A stretch of DNA of 14,005 bases from Coprococcus sp. (GCA_016297495.1 JAEDGN010000052.1:1-14005), one strand, 5' to 3'. Positions 6,506 through 14,005 are shown, counted from the first letter of the stretch. Notes: a model not told the origin generated them from the sequence alone. Numbers and translations are program-made.

Positions 6506-8377
6506 ATGTCTGGATATTTGGACAGAATTAATGAAGCCAATGATATAAAGAATATAGAACCGGAGGCATATGAGGCACTGGCGGAGGAAATCAGAAGTTT
6601 TATTATTCACTCCGTCAGCGAAAATGGCGGCCATCTGGCTTCCAATCTTGGTGTGGTGGAGCTGACGATGGCGCTGCATTTATGTCTGGATTTTCCGAAT
6701 GACAAACTGATCTGGGATGTGGGACATCAATCCTATACGCATAAGCTGCTGACGGGGCGTAAGGCAGATTTTAGCGGCTTGAGAACATTCGGCGGTATGA
6801 GCGGATTCCCAAAACATAAGGAAAGCCCCTGTGATGCCTTTGATACGGGACACAGCTCCACTTCTATTTCAGCGGCACTTGGCTATGCTAGGGCCAGGGA
6901 TCTGAAGGGTGAGAACAGAACGGTTGTAGCTGTTATTGGTGATGGTTCTATGACCGGCGGTATGGCTTATGAAGCTTTGAACAATGTTTCCCGTCTCAAA
7001 AGTAATATGATCATTGTTCTTAATGACAATAAAATGTCTATTTCTGAGAATGTGGGAGGCCTGTCCCGACATCTGACAGCTCTGCGGACAAGAGAGTCTT
7101 ATCTGGACTTTAAGATAGATGTTGAAAAGAGACTGAAACAGATCCCCCATGTGGGGGACTCTGTGGCACGCAGTGTAAAGAAATCCAAGGATTCCATCCG
7201 TCAGCTGCTGGTGAAGGGCGGATTTTTTGAAGATTTTGGCATTAAATATATTGGACCGGTTGACGGACATGACATCAGGGAGATGGTGCGGGTCATCAAT
7301 GCTTTGAAGCGTCTGAATGAACCGGTCGTCATGCATGTGGTGACACAGAAAGGGCGGGGCTATGAACCGGCGGAGAAAAATCCGGCTGCTTTTCATGGAG
7401 TGGGAAGCTTTGATATTGATACAGGTGCACCGCTTGCGGGCAAAAGTGTCAGCTATACTTCTGTATTTTCAAGGACTATCTGCAGGATGGCAAAAGAACA
7501 CGAGGATATAGTGGCTGTGTGTGCGGCCATGCCTGATGGCACGGGATTGTCGGCTTTTTCGAAGCATTTTCCGAATCGGTTTTACGATGTGGGTATTGCC
7601 GAACAGCATGCGGTGACCTTCGCAGCCGGACTGGCTGCAGCCGGTATGAAGCCTTTTGTGGCTATTTATTCATCGTTTCTACAGCGGGCCTATGATCAGA
7701 TTATTCATGATGTCTGTATTCAGAATCTGCCTGTCGTATTTTGTGTTGACAGAGCCGGGCTGGTGGGAGCTGACGGTGAGACGCATCAGGGAATTTTTGA
7801 TTTATCTTATTTGTCCATGATTCCCAATATGACAGTGTGCGCACCAAAGAATAAATATGAATTTTATGACATGCTGCACTTTGCCTATCGCTATCAGGGA
7901 CCGATTGCCATCCGCTATCCTCGGGGTGAAGCTTATGATGGCTATAAGAATAAGAGAAGTCCTATTGTTTATGGTAAAAGCGAATTGCTTTTTGAAGGAG
8001 AAAAAGTAGCGCTGCTGGCTTTGGGAAGTATGGTGAAGACTGCGCTGGAGGTCCGTGAGAAGCTGTTGACTATGGGGATAGAGGCTACCGTCGTCAATGG
8101 ACGTTTTGCAGCCCCGCTGGATAAAGATTGTCTGGAACGTCTTTGCACAGGACATAAAATGATAGTCACGCTGGAGGAAAATATACTAAAAGGCGGATTC
8201 GGAGAGGCGTGTGCAGATTATCTGCTGGAGAAAAAACCAGATGTCCGTTTGATCCATATTGGTGTTCCGGATGTTTATGTGGAGCATGGCGGAGTGGAAC
8301 AGCTGAAGAAGACACTTCGAATGGATGCGGATTCCGTAACAGAAAGGATTCTTGCGGCGCTTTCGCCAGATGAATAA
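6506..8377 (+). CDS. dxs: 1-deoxy-D-xylulose-5-phosphate synthase
   Basis: DXS, 623 residues, the thiamine-diphosphate enzyme that joins pyruvate and glyceraldehyde 3-phosphate in the first step of the MEP isoprenoid pathway. Three transketolase-like domains are present. The first has GGHLASNLGVVELT (41-54), WDVGHQSYTHK (70-80) and the cofactor motif GDGSMTGGMAYEALNN (145-160) with NDN (173-175). The second has YDVGIAEQHAV (360-370) with the catalytic Glu at 366, then FLQRAYDQ (391-398) and DRAGLVGADGETHQG (415-429). The third domain ends with the GDP-rich-type regulatory fold, including LEENILKGGFGEA. Length matches the family (about 620-640). The start ATG 6506 follows AGAGGTG. The neighbour ispA uses the downstream products. 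Confidence 0.97.
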   Translation: MSGYLDRINEANDIKNIEPEAYEALAEEIRSFIIHSVSENGGHLASNLGVVELTMALHLCLDFPNDKLIWDVGHQSYTHKLLTGRKADFSGLRTFGGMSGFPKHKESPCDAFDTGHSSTSISAALGYARARDLKGENRTVVAVIGDGSMTGGMAYEALNNVSRLKSNMIIVLNDNKMSISENVGGLSRHLTALRTRESYLDFKIDVEKRLKQIPHVGDSVARSVKKSKDSIRQLLVKGGFFEDFGIKYIGPVDGHDIREMVRVINALKRLNEPVVMHVVTQKGRGYEPAEKNPAAFHGVGSFDIDTGAPLAGKSVSYTSVFSRTICRMAKEHEDIVAVCAAMPDGTGLSAFSKHFPNRFYDVGIAEQHAVTFAAGLAAAGMKPFVAIYSSFLQRAYDQIIHDVCIQNLPVVFCVDRAGLVGADGETHQGIFDLSYLSMIPNMTVCAPKNKYEFYDMLHFAYRYQGPIAIRYPRGEAYDGYKNKRSPIVYGKSELLFEGEKVALLALGSMVKTALEVREKLLTMGIEATVVNGRFAAPLDKDCLERLCTGHKMIVTLEENILKGGFGEACADYLLEKKPDVRLIHIGVPDVYVEHGGVEQLKKTLRMDADSVTERILAALSPDE

Positions 8378-8402
8378 TGACATATTTGAGAGGAATGAAT
8401 GT

Positions 8403-9209
8403 ATGAAAGAAAGACTGGATGTGCTGCTGGTGAAGAGAAATCTGGCTGAATCCCGGGAGAAAGCCAAAGCCATCATCATGTCAGGCAATGTTTTTGTCAA
8501 TGGTAATCGGGAAGATAAAGCAGGAACAACATTTGACGTTGAAAACGCACAGATAGAGATTAAGGGACATACGCTGCCATATGTAAGCCGGGGTGGTCTG
8601 AAGCTTGAGAAAGCCATTGATGTCTTTGGAGTCTGCCTGGAGGGAAAGGTCTGCATGGATATTGGAGCTTCCACAGGAGGTTTTACAGATTGTATGCTTC
8701 AGAATGGTGCAGATCATGTATATGCTATTGATGTGGGACGAGGGCAGCTGGCATGGAAGCTCCGGCAGGATCCGAGAGTCATTTGTATGGAGAAGACCAA
8801 TATCCGTTATGTTACATCTGATCAGGTGCCGGAAAAAATAGATTTTGCATCGGTGGATGTGTCCTTTATTTCTCTGAAAAAAGTTCTGGGACCGGCAAGG
8901 GAATTGCTGAAAGATGACGGGCAGATGGTTTGCCTGATCAAGCCCCAGTTTGAAGCCGGACGGGAGAAGGTGGGCAAAAAGGGGGTTGTCAGAGATAAGG
9001 CGGTTCATCTGGAGGTCATCGAGATGATTCTGCAGTTCGCATCCGATATGCATTTTGAGATCCTGAATCTGGACTATTCTCCGATTAAAGGGCCGGAGGG
9101 TAATATTGAATATCTTGTTTATCTGCAGAAGCGGCCGGAAGAATACGCAGCGGGTGACTTAACTGTATATCCGGCGCAGATAGTGGATAAAGCCCATCAT
9201 GCATTATAA
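8403..9209 (+). CDS. tlyA: TlyA family rRNA (cytidine-2'-O)-methyltransferase / hemolysin-like
   Basis: A 268-residue TlyA (YqxC) family protein. An N-terminal S4 RNA-binding domain (about 3-62, ERLDVLLVKRNLAESREKAK then VFVNG) precedes an FtsJ-like Rossmann methyltransferase domain. The SAM-binding motif is DIGASTGGFTD (86-96), and AIDVG (108-112) follows. Lys67, Asp152, Lys180 and Glu237 fit the K-D-K-E catalytic tetrad described for mycobacterial TlyA, whose members methylate 16S and 23S rRNA. The old haemolysin label is not supported by the sequence. ATG 8403 is preceded by GAGAGGA (8388-8394). An in-frame TTG at 8352 would overlap the end of dxs and add an atypical 17 residues. Which rRNA is methylated here is unknown. 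Confidence 0.92.
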   Translation: MKERLDVLLVKRNLAESREKAKAIIMSGNVFVNGNREDKAGTTFDVENAQIEIKGHTLPYVSRGGLKLEKAIDVFGVCLEGKVCMDIGASTGGFTDCMLQNGADHVYAIDVGRGQLAWKLRQDPRVICMEKTNIRYVTSDQVPEKIDFASVDVSFISLKKVLGPARELLKDDGQMVCLIKPQFEAGREKVGKKGVVRDKAVHLEVIEMILQFASDMHFEILNLDYSPIKGPEGNIEYLVYLQKRPEEYAAGDLTVYPAQIVDKAHHAL

Positions 9210-9234
9210 ATTGCAGGGTTAACGGAGGATGCCA

Positions 9235-10098
9235 ATGAAGAATATAGCTTTGCTGACCAATTACTCGAAAGACAAAGATCTTTTTTATACACGGATGATA
9301 GCGGAATATATCACAAAGAAGGGCGCCGGATATTGGCTGCCGGAAAGAATCGGCGGAGATGAAGATGATGACGAAGAGCATTATGACCTCAGTTCGATGC
9401 CGGACGATATAGACTGCGTATTGGCTCTGGGAGGCGATGGTACCCTGCTGAAGGTGGCCAGAGAGATGTTTGAAAAACGGATACCGGTTCTTGGTATTAA
9501 TCTCGGCACTCTGGGTTTTCTTACATCGGCTGAACGTGGGGAACTGCCGAAATGTCTTGACAGCCTGTTTGATGACAGTTATTCCATTGAGGAGCGGATG
9601 ATGCTCAGAGGAACTGTTTATCATAGCAATGAAAAAATTATGGAAAATGTGGCGCTCAACGATATTATCGTGACAAGAGCCGGTTTTTCACGACTTGTCG
9701 AAGTAAAGATATATGTTAATGGAGAACTGCTGAGTGTTTATGGCGCTGACGGCGTTATTATTTCCACGCCGACGGGATCGACAGGCTATAGTCTGTCTGC
9801 AGGAGGTCCTATTGTATTCCCGAAAACAGATGTGATGATTATTTCGCCGATATGCCCTCATTCACTGCAGGCGAGAAGCATTGTAGTATCAGGTACCGAC
9901 AGGATTGAGATTGAAATAGGGAAAAGACGGAAAACACAAAAAGAAGAAGCAATGGTGACCTTTGATGGCCGGATTGCGGAGGAGCTGGAAACGGGAGACC
10001 GTATCGAAGTGTATAAAGCTAAGGAGACGACGCAGCTGGTCCGGTTGAAAGGGAAAAGTTTTTATCAGGCACTCCGGAACAAGATCGGCAATGTTTAA
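9235..10098 (+). CDS. nadK: NAD kinase
   Basis: NAD(+) kinase, 287 residues, which phosphorylates NAD to NADP in the cytosol. Diagnostic motifs are LALGGDGTLLKVARE (63-77) with the catalytic Asp68, LGINLGTLGFLT (86-97), the NAD-contacting ND pair (142-143), and GADGVIISTPTGSTGYSLSA (170-189). ATG 9235 was preferred because CGGAGG (9223-9228) lies six bases upstream; an in-frame ATG at 9229 directly abuts this site and would add only MP. A strongly acidic patch (about 40-51, GGDEDDDEEHYD) sits between the first helix and the GGDGT strand, in a region that varies in the family. It lies 25 bases after tlyA and 12 bases before argR. In B. subtilis nadK is not in this cluster. Confidence 0.95.
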   Translation: MKNIALLTNYSKDKDLFYTRMIAEYITKKGAGYWLPERIGGDEDDDEEHYDLSSMPDDIDCVLALGGDGTLLKVAREMFEKRIPVLGINLGTLGFLTSAERGELPKCLDSLFDDSYSIEERMMLRGTVYHSNEKIMENVALNDIIVTRAGFSRLVEVKIYVNGELLSVYGADGVIISTPTGSTGYSLSAGGPIVFPKTDVMIISPICPHSLQARSIVVSGTDRIEIEIGKRRKTQKEEAMVTFDGRIAEELETGDRIEVYKAKETTQLVRLKGKSFYQALRNKIGNV

Positions 10099-10110
10099 AA
10101 GGTGGATAGT

Positions 10111-10563
10111 ATGAAATTAAAAAGACATGAAAAAATCATTGAGCTGGTGAACAAATACGAAATAGAGACTCAGGAGGAACTGGCAAAGCTTTTGAATGAA
10201 GCCGGCTTTCGCGTGACGCAGGCGACGATTTCAAGAGATATTCGCGAACTGCGGTTATCAAAAGTCAATAGCCATGACGGTAAGCAGAAATATATTGCCA
10301 TGACTGTTAAAGATACAGGTATGAGTGATAAATTGAGCCGTGTCCTGAAGGAAGGATATGTGTCCAGCACGGAGGCATCCCATCTCGTCGTTGTCAGAAC
10401 AGTATCGGGTATGGCCATGGCGGTGGCGGCGGCCATTGATGCCATGGAGTTGTCAGGACTCGCAGGCTGTATTGCCGGTGATGATACCATTATGTGTGCA
10501 TTGCGTTCTGATGCCGATGTGGATATGCTGCTGGGGAGGATTAATAAGGTAGTCAATCAATAG
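10111..10563 (+). CDS. argR: Arginine repressor (ArgR/AhrC)
   Basis: ArgR/AhrC family regulator, 150 residues, the usual length. In the family, hexamers bind ARG boxes when arginine is present, repressing biosynthesis and activating catabolism. The N-terminal winged helix-turn-helix (about 1-70) carries IETQEELAKLLNEAGFRVTQ and the recognition segment ATISRDIRELRLSKV (38-52). The C-terminal oligomerisation and arginine-binding domain (about 75-150) ends with the hallmark AGDDTIMCALR (122-132). AAAAGGTGG (10097-10105) sits before ATG 10111; a GTG at 10102 would add three residues but lies within that site. No arginine biosynthesis genes are in the window, so its targets are elsewhere. The recN gene follows by 19 bases, an association conserved in many Firmicutes. 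Confidence 0.96.
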   Translation: MKLKRHEKIIELVNKYEIETQEELAKLLNEAGFRVTQATISRDIRELRLSKVNSHDGKQKYIAMTVKDTGMSDKLSRVLKEGYVSSTEASHLVVVRTVSGMAMAVAAAIDAMELSGLAGCIAGDDTIMCALRSDADVDMLLGRINKVVNQ

Positions 10564-10582
10564 GTGAGTAGAGGAGGCATAT

Positions 10583-12259
10583 ATGCTTCAGAGTATACAT
10601 GTGAAAAACATGGCTTTAATTGACGAGGCTGATGTGGATTTTGGCAGTCAGCTGAATATTCTGACAGGTGAGACGGGAGCCGGTAAATCGATTATTATCG
10701 GTTCCATCACGATGGCATTGGGAGGAAAGGTATCTAAGGATATTATCAGGAAAGGTGCAGATCATGCACTGGCAGAACTGAATTTTGAAGTGAACAGCCA
10801 ACAGACATTAAATGAACTTGCAAAGCTGGAGGTGCCTCTGGATGGCAGTCAGGTGACCATATCCCGAAGGATTACAGGTTCTCGTAATATAGCCCGGATC
10901 AATGGAGAGATGGTATCACTGGCTGTTCTGAAACAGGCAGCATCTCTGTTAATTGACATTCATGGTCAGCATGAGCATCAATCCCTTTTACATAAAGAAA
11001 AACATCTGGCAATTCTGGATCAGTTTGCAAAGGAAGAAATTACCTCTGTTAAGGAGGAATTAAAGAACTGTTATTTGACATATACTGCTCTTAAAAAAGA
11101 AATGGATGAAGCGATTACCGATGATGGCAGGAGACTGAGTGAAATATCATTTCTCGAATATCAGATTGAAGAAATTGAGTCAGCTCAGCTTCAGCCGGGA
11201 GAAGAAGAAATCCTGGATAAAGCTTTCAGAAAAATGAGTCACAGCAGGCAGATGATCGAGAGTGTGTCAGCTGCTCATGAGATGACAGGCTATGACGGCC
11301 GCGCCTGTGCGGGTGATCTGGTTGGACGGGCGCTTCATGAGTTGTATCCTATTGAAAAATATGATGAGGCTGTAGGGGAACTTATTCAGCAGCTGACAGA
11401 AATCGATGCGCTGCTGAATGATTTTAACCGGGAATTGGCAGATTATCAGGATAGTCTGACCTTTGATGAGGCATCCTATCATGAGACAGAGGACAGGATC
11501 AATACCATCCAGCGGCTCAAATCCAAATATGGAGATTCCATAGACAAAATTCTGGGGCATCTGGCAGCCTGTGAGAAGGAGCTGGAACGTCTCAATGATT
11601 ATGAGAATTATCTGACGGGTCTGAAAAAACGGCTGGCAGCAGCAGAAAAAGCATTGCGGCTGGCTTCAGATAAAGTAACAGCCATACGAAAAGAAAAAGC
11701 GGCAATCCTTCAGGAGAGGATTAAGGCGGCGCTGATCGATCTGAATTTTCTGGATGTTCGTTTTGAAATACAATGTGAATCGTTGGGCCGTTTTACAGAA
11801 AACGGACAGGATAGTATTGAATTCCTCATATCGACCAATCCGGGCGAGGCTGTAAAGCCTCTGGGAAAAGTAGCCAGCGGTGGTGAATTGTCCAGAATCA
11901 TGCTGGCTGTCAAGTCGGTACTGGCCGATGCAGATGCCATTGAGACATTGATTTTTGATGAGATTGATACGGGAATCAGTGGCCGGACAGCTCAGAAGGT
12001 ATCGGAAAAAATGGCAGTTATTGCCAGAAAACATCAGGTCATCTGCATCACGCATCTTCCTCAGATAGCAGCTATGGCCGATGATCATTATGTCATTGAA
12101 AAAAGTACCATGGATAACCGCACAATAACCCATATTCATCCTCTGACAGAAGAAGAATCAGTCAGCGAGATCGCCCGTCTGCTGGGTGGTGTGGAGATCA
12201 CCGAAGCAGTTATCCGGAATGCCCGTGAAATGAAAAAACTGGCTCAGTCAAAAAAATAG
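10583..12259 (+). CDS. recN: DNA repair protein RecN
   Basis: RecN, 558 residues, an SMC-like ATPase that acts early at DNA double-strand breaks and helps gather broken ends for RecA-dependent repair. The N-terminal head has the Walker A GETGAGKS (29-36). A long charged helical coiled-coil region runs from about 150 to 390. The C-terminal head has the ABC signature ASGGELSR (431-438) and Walker B LIFDEIDTGISG (456-467), then ITHLPQIAAMAD. The RecN-type LIDIHGQHEHQSLL segment is present. The start ATG 10583 follows a strong GAGGAGG. Length is close to the Bacillus protein (about 576). No LexA-type box stands out upstream, so it is probably read from the long operon transcript. Confidence 0.97.
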   Translation: MLQSIHVKNMALIDEADVDFGSQLNILTGETGAGKSIIIGSITMALGGKVSKDIIRKGADHALAELNFEVNSQQTLNELAKLEVPLDGSQVTISRRITGSRNIARINGEMVSLAVLKQAASLLIDIHGQHEHQSLLHKEKHLAILDQFAKEEITSVKEELKNCYLTYTALKKEMDEAITDDGRRLSEISFLEYQIEEIESAQLQPGEEEILDKAFRKMSHSRQMIESVSAAHEMTGYDGRACAGDLVGRALHELYPIEKYDEAVGELIQQLTEIDALLNDFNRELADYQDSLTFDEASYHETEDRINTIQRLKSKYGDSIDKILGHLAACEKELERLNDYENYLTGLKKRLAAAEKALRLASDKVTAIRKEKAAILQERIKAALIDLNFLDVRFEIQCESLGRFTENGQDSIEFLISTNPGEAVKPLGKVASGGELSRIMLAVKSVLADADAIETLIFDEIDTGISGRTAQKVSEKMAVIARKHQVICITHLPQIAAMADDHYVIEKSTMDNRTITHIHPLTEEESVSEIARLLGGVEITEAVIRNAREMKKLAQSKK

Positions 12260-12288
12260 ATTAATTCATGTCCATTCATCACATACTA
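12259..12288 (+). promoter_or_regulatory. Candidate sigma-G/sigma-F-type promoter for spoIVB
   Basis: CATACTA at 12282-12288 matches the -10 pattern of forespore sigma factors (CATnnTA). GATTA at 12259-12263, 18 bases upstream, fits the -35 pattern (GnATR) with one mismatch. Its position just before spoIVB agrees with the forespore expression known for spoIVB in B. subtilis. The -35 begins at the last base of the recN stop codon. Function is inferred from pattern and context only. Confidence 0.45.
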
Positions 12289-12320
12289 ACAGGGAGTAAT
12301 CAGGCTGATTACTCCCTGTT
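12288..12320 (+). terminator. Perfect 15-bp hairpin between recN and spoIVB, possible terminator
   Basis: AACAGGGAGTAATCA (12288-12302) pairs perfectly with TGATTACTCCCTGTT (12306-12320) around a GGC loop. The downstream side has only TTT followed by GGATAAAG, so the usual U-tract is weak. It follows recN by 28 bases and could end the nusB-recN transcript, or act as a leader structure for spoIVB. The hairpin itself is certain from the sequence; its role is not. Confidence 0.6.
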
Positions 12321-12341
12321 TGGATAAAGAAAGGTGTGTTG

Positions 12342-13622
12342 ATGATGGGACGAAAGAGAAAGTACAGACTGTATTTACTGGCTGCGCTGGCGGTTAATCT
12401 GCTGGTGCTGGCTTTTTTTGTCTGGGGATGGATACAGGAAAGCATACCGGATCAAATACGTGTCAATGTGGGGCAGAAAGTGGAAATGGATTATCAGCTG
12501 CCCGTGACAGCCACTTCAGTGGTAGAGGATTGCCAGGCTGTCTGTGTGAATACACAGCCGCTGTCAGAAAAAGAATTGACGTTGGATCTGAGCCAGTCTT
12601 TTTCATTACAGATTAACGAGCCGGGCACCTATGAAGTTGCACTGAAATTTCTGGGTATGACTTTAAAAAATGTGTCTGTGTCTGTGGTGGATGAGACTTA
12701 TGTTATGCCGGTGGGAACTCCGGTGGGACTTTATATCCACTCAAAGGGTGTAATGGTACTGGGGACAGGAAAAGTGACGGATCTGACCGGGACAGTTAGT
12801 GAGCCGGCAAAAACGGTTTTTAAATCCGGTGATTATATTCTGAAAATTAATGGGACGGACATCAGAAATACAAGTCAGGCTTTGAGTCTCATTCAGTCCT
12901 GCGGCGGTGGAGAAATTACATTTGATGTCCTGCGTGATGGAAAAGAAATACAGCTGAAAATGTATCCGGTGGAGACGTCGGAAAATGTCTATAAAGTGGG
13001 AATCTGGCTTCGCGATGATACCCAGGGCATCGGTACCATCACCTATGTGGATGCCAATCAGCAATTTGCCGCTCTGGGACATGGTATTACCGATATAGAT
13101 ACCGGGCTGTTGATAGATATCAGTCATGGCATGGTCTATCGTTCCAATATTCTGTCTGTTGTGAAGGGAGAATCGGGGACGCCGGGAGAAATTGTTGGAA
13201 CCATTGATTATCAGAAAATGAATCGCATCGGTACAATATCTTTGAATACGAATTGTGGTGTATTGGGTACACTGGATGCAGAGGCATTGAAATATGAACC
13301 GGAAAAAGCCGTACCAGTGGCGCATCAGCAGGAAGTGGAGGCGAGTGATGCACAGATACTCTGCGCCATTGACGGAGAAGCTGCTTTATACGACGTCAGA
13401 ATAGAAAAAATAGATTATGATAAGAGTGACAATAAGAATTTTGTCATCCGCATCACAGATGACAGGCTGTTGGAAAAGACCAATGGTATCCTGCAGGGGA
13501 TGAGCGGGAGTCCGATTATTCAGAATGGGAAGCTGGTGGGGGCGGTTACCCATGTGCTGGTCAATGACCCGACGAGAGGTTATGGGATATTTATAGAGAA
13601 TATGCTGGATGCGGCGGGATAA
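12342..13622 (+). CDS. spoIVB: SpoIVB peptidase (S55 family)
   Basis: SpoIVB, 426 residues, a serine protease made in the forespore. In B. subtilis it is secreted into the intermembrane space and cleaves SpoIVFA to release pro-sigma-K processing. A basic start (MMGRKRKYR) and one hydrophobic helix (about 10-30) form a signal anchor. A PDZ domain lies at about 125-205 (PVGLYIHSKGVMVLG to RDGKEIQLKMYPV). The S55 peptidase domain follows, with the candidate catalytic His247 in ALGHGITDIDTG and the Ser motif GMSGSP (386-391), then AVTHVLVNDPTRGYGIFIE. AAAGAAAGG (12326-12334) precedes ATG 12342; in-frame GTG 12336 and ATG 12345 are alternatives differing by one or two residues. It follows a sigma-G-like promoter and a hairpin. 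Confidence 0.95.
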   Translation: MMGRKRKYRLYLLAALAVNLLVLAFFVWGWIQESIPDQIRVNVGQKVEMDYQLPVTATSVVEDCQAVCVNTQPLSEKELTLDLSQSFSLQINEPGTYEVALKFLGMTLKNVSVSVVDETYVMPVGTPVGLYIHSKGVMVLGTGKVTDLTGTVSEPAKTVFKSGDYILKINGTDIRNTSQALSLIQSCGGGEITFDVLRDGKEIQLKMYPVETSENVYKVGIWLRDDTQGIGTITYVDANQQFAALGHGITDIDTGLLIDISHGMVYRSNILSVVKGESGTPGEIVGTIDYQKMNRIGTISLNTNCGVLGTLDAEALKYEPEKAVPVAHQQEVEASDAQILCAIDGEAALYDVRIEKIDYDKSDNKNFVIRITDDRLLEKTNGILQGMSGSPIIQNGKLVGAVTHVLVNDPTRGYGIFIENMLDAAG

Positions 13623-13628
13623 AAAGAA

Positions 13629-13662
13629 CGAACCTCCCGGGGAGTTTCCTCAGGGAGGTTCG
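13629..13662 (+). terminator. Hairpin terminator after spoIVB, possibly bidirectional
   Basis: CGAACCTCCC (13629-13638) pairs perfectly with GGGAGGTTCG (13653-13662). The 14-base loop can itself extend the stem, since GGA (13641-13643) pairs with TCC (13647-13649). It begins 7 bases after the spoIVB stop. The plus-strand tail is poor in T, but the five As at 13621-13625 would give a U-rich tail for transcripts from the opposite strand, so it may work better in that direction or in both. Confidence 0.7.
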
Positions 13663-13725
13663 GCTTGATAAATTTGGAATTTGCTACTCATCTTCTTTTA
13701 GTTATTAAGGAATACAAACCACGCA

Positions 13726-13754
13726 TTGCGAAAATAGAAGAGATGTGATATGAT
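13726..13754 (+). promoter_or_regulatory. Sigma-A-like promoter with extended -10 for the helix-turn-helix gene
   Basis: TTGCGA (13726-13731) and TATGAT (13749-13754) are separated by 17 bases, and TG at 13746-13747 supplies an extended -10 element. The predicted transcription start is about 13761, roughly 27 bases ahead of the ATG. With the hairpin upstream, this makes the last gene an independent transcription unit. Function is inferred from the motif. Confidence 0.72.
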
Positions 13755-13787
13755 TAATAAAACATTACATGGAGGTGTTCAGAAATA

Positions 13788-14005
13788 ATGGAATCTGCAG
13801 ATAAAATACGGAGACTTAGGGAACAAACAGGAATGACCAGGAAAGATTTTTCAATACATATTGGAATTCCTCTGAGAACGATAGAGGATTGGGAGGCAGG
13901 GCGCAGGAGACCGCCGGAATATATTCCACGGCTGATTGAGTATCAGCTGAAGTATGAAGAATTGATCGGGAAAAAGCAAAAGGAGGAGCAGGATGCAGAA
14001 AAATA
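13788..14005 (+). CDS. Small XRE-type helix-turn-helix DNA-binding protein, cut by the window edge
   Basis: Seventy-two codons are visible from ATG 13788 to the right edge, ending with an incomplete TA that could be the start of a stop codon. GGAGGT (13771-13776) lies 11 bases upstream, slightly far. The N-terminal 50 residues read as a Cro/C1-type helix-turn-helix: KIRRLREQTGMTRKDFSIHI (6-25), then the recognition helix and turn around IPLRTIEDWEAGRRRPPEYI (27-46). The visible C-terminus is charged and rich in Lys, Glu and Gln. Short regulators of this kind are common in Lachnospiraceae, but target and role cannot be read here. It has its own promoter and is separated from spoIVB by a hairpin. 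It stands where spo0A often lies. Confidence 0.8.
   Translation, partial: MESADKIRRLREQTGMTRKDFSIHIGIPLRTIEDWEAGRRRPPEYIPRLIEYQLKYEELIGKKQKEEQDAEK

Noticed and set aside
7144..7159. Inverted repeat TCCCCCATGTGGGGGA inside dxs
   Set aside because: It is a 6-bp stem with a 4-base loop in frame within a coding sequence, with no T-tract and no link to a gene boundary; it is explained by the codons for Ile-Pro-His-Val-Gly.
9695..9701. TGTCGAA-like 0A-box sequence in nadK
   Set aside because: A seven-base match inside a coding region is expected by chance and is not near a promoter.
13689..13745. Imperfect inverted repeat, CATCTTCT (13689-13696) against AGAAGAGATG (13736-13745), around the promoter of the helix-turn-helix gene
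   Set aside because: The arms need a two-base insertion to align and are AT-rich; not strong enough to call an operator, though autoregulation is possible.

Overview
The window is a spore-forming, low-to-mid GC Firmicute chromosome, most likely a Clostridia member of the Lachnospiraceae type. This is inferred from the spoIIIA genes, SpoIVB, strong AGGAGG-type ribosome binding sites, and the gene order nusB-xseA-xseB-ispA-dxs-tlyA-nadK-argR-recN-spoIVB. No species assignment is possible from sequence reading alone. All genes lie on the plus strand with very little intergenic space. I saw no RNA genes, insertion sequences, phage genes or CRISPR arrays.

Region 1 (1-3167) is the distal part of the spoIIIA sporulation operon: the end of spoIIIAD, then spoIIIAE, spoIIIAF, spoIIIAG and spoIIIAH. 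In the known system these mother-cell proteins build the channel or feeding-tube complex across the intermembrane space of the engulfed forespore, with SpoIIIAH facing forespore SpoIIQ.

Region 2 (3168-12259) is a housekeeping run that opens with a good sigma-A-like promoter at 3183-3210. It holds an Asp23/Gls24-family gene, nusB (transcription antitermination), xseA and xseB (exonuclease VII), ispA and dxs (isoprenoid synthesis), tlyA (rRNA 2'-O-methyltransferase), nadK (NADP synthesis), argR (arginine repressor) and recN (DNA repair). The genes abut or are separated by a few dozen bases at most, so one long transcript is likely. Compared with the Bacillus subtilis layout, folD is absent between nusB and xseA, and nadK sits between tlyA and argR.

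Region 3 (12260-13670) holds spoIVB, the forespore serine protease that triggers sigma-K activation in B. subtilis. It is bracketed by two hairpins. A sigma-G-like promoter candidate overlaps the first hairpin, which would let forespore transcription start inside the stem that may stop read-through from recN.

Region 4 (13671-14005) has a well-formed extended -10 promoter and a small XRE-type helix-turn-helix gene running to the window edge. It occupies the position where spo0A often follows spoIVB.

The window is mostly a well-known conserved chromosomal neighbourhood. I found no convincing undescribed system. The most interesting points are the layered control signals before spoIVB and the regulator in the expected spo0A position.
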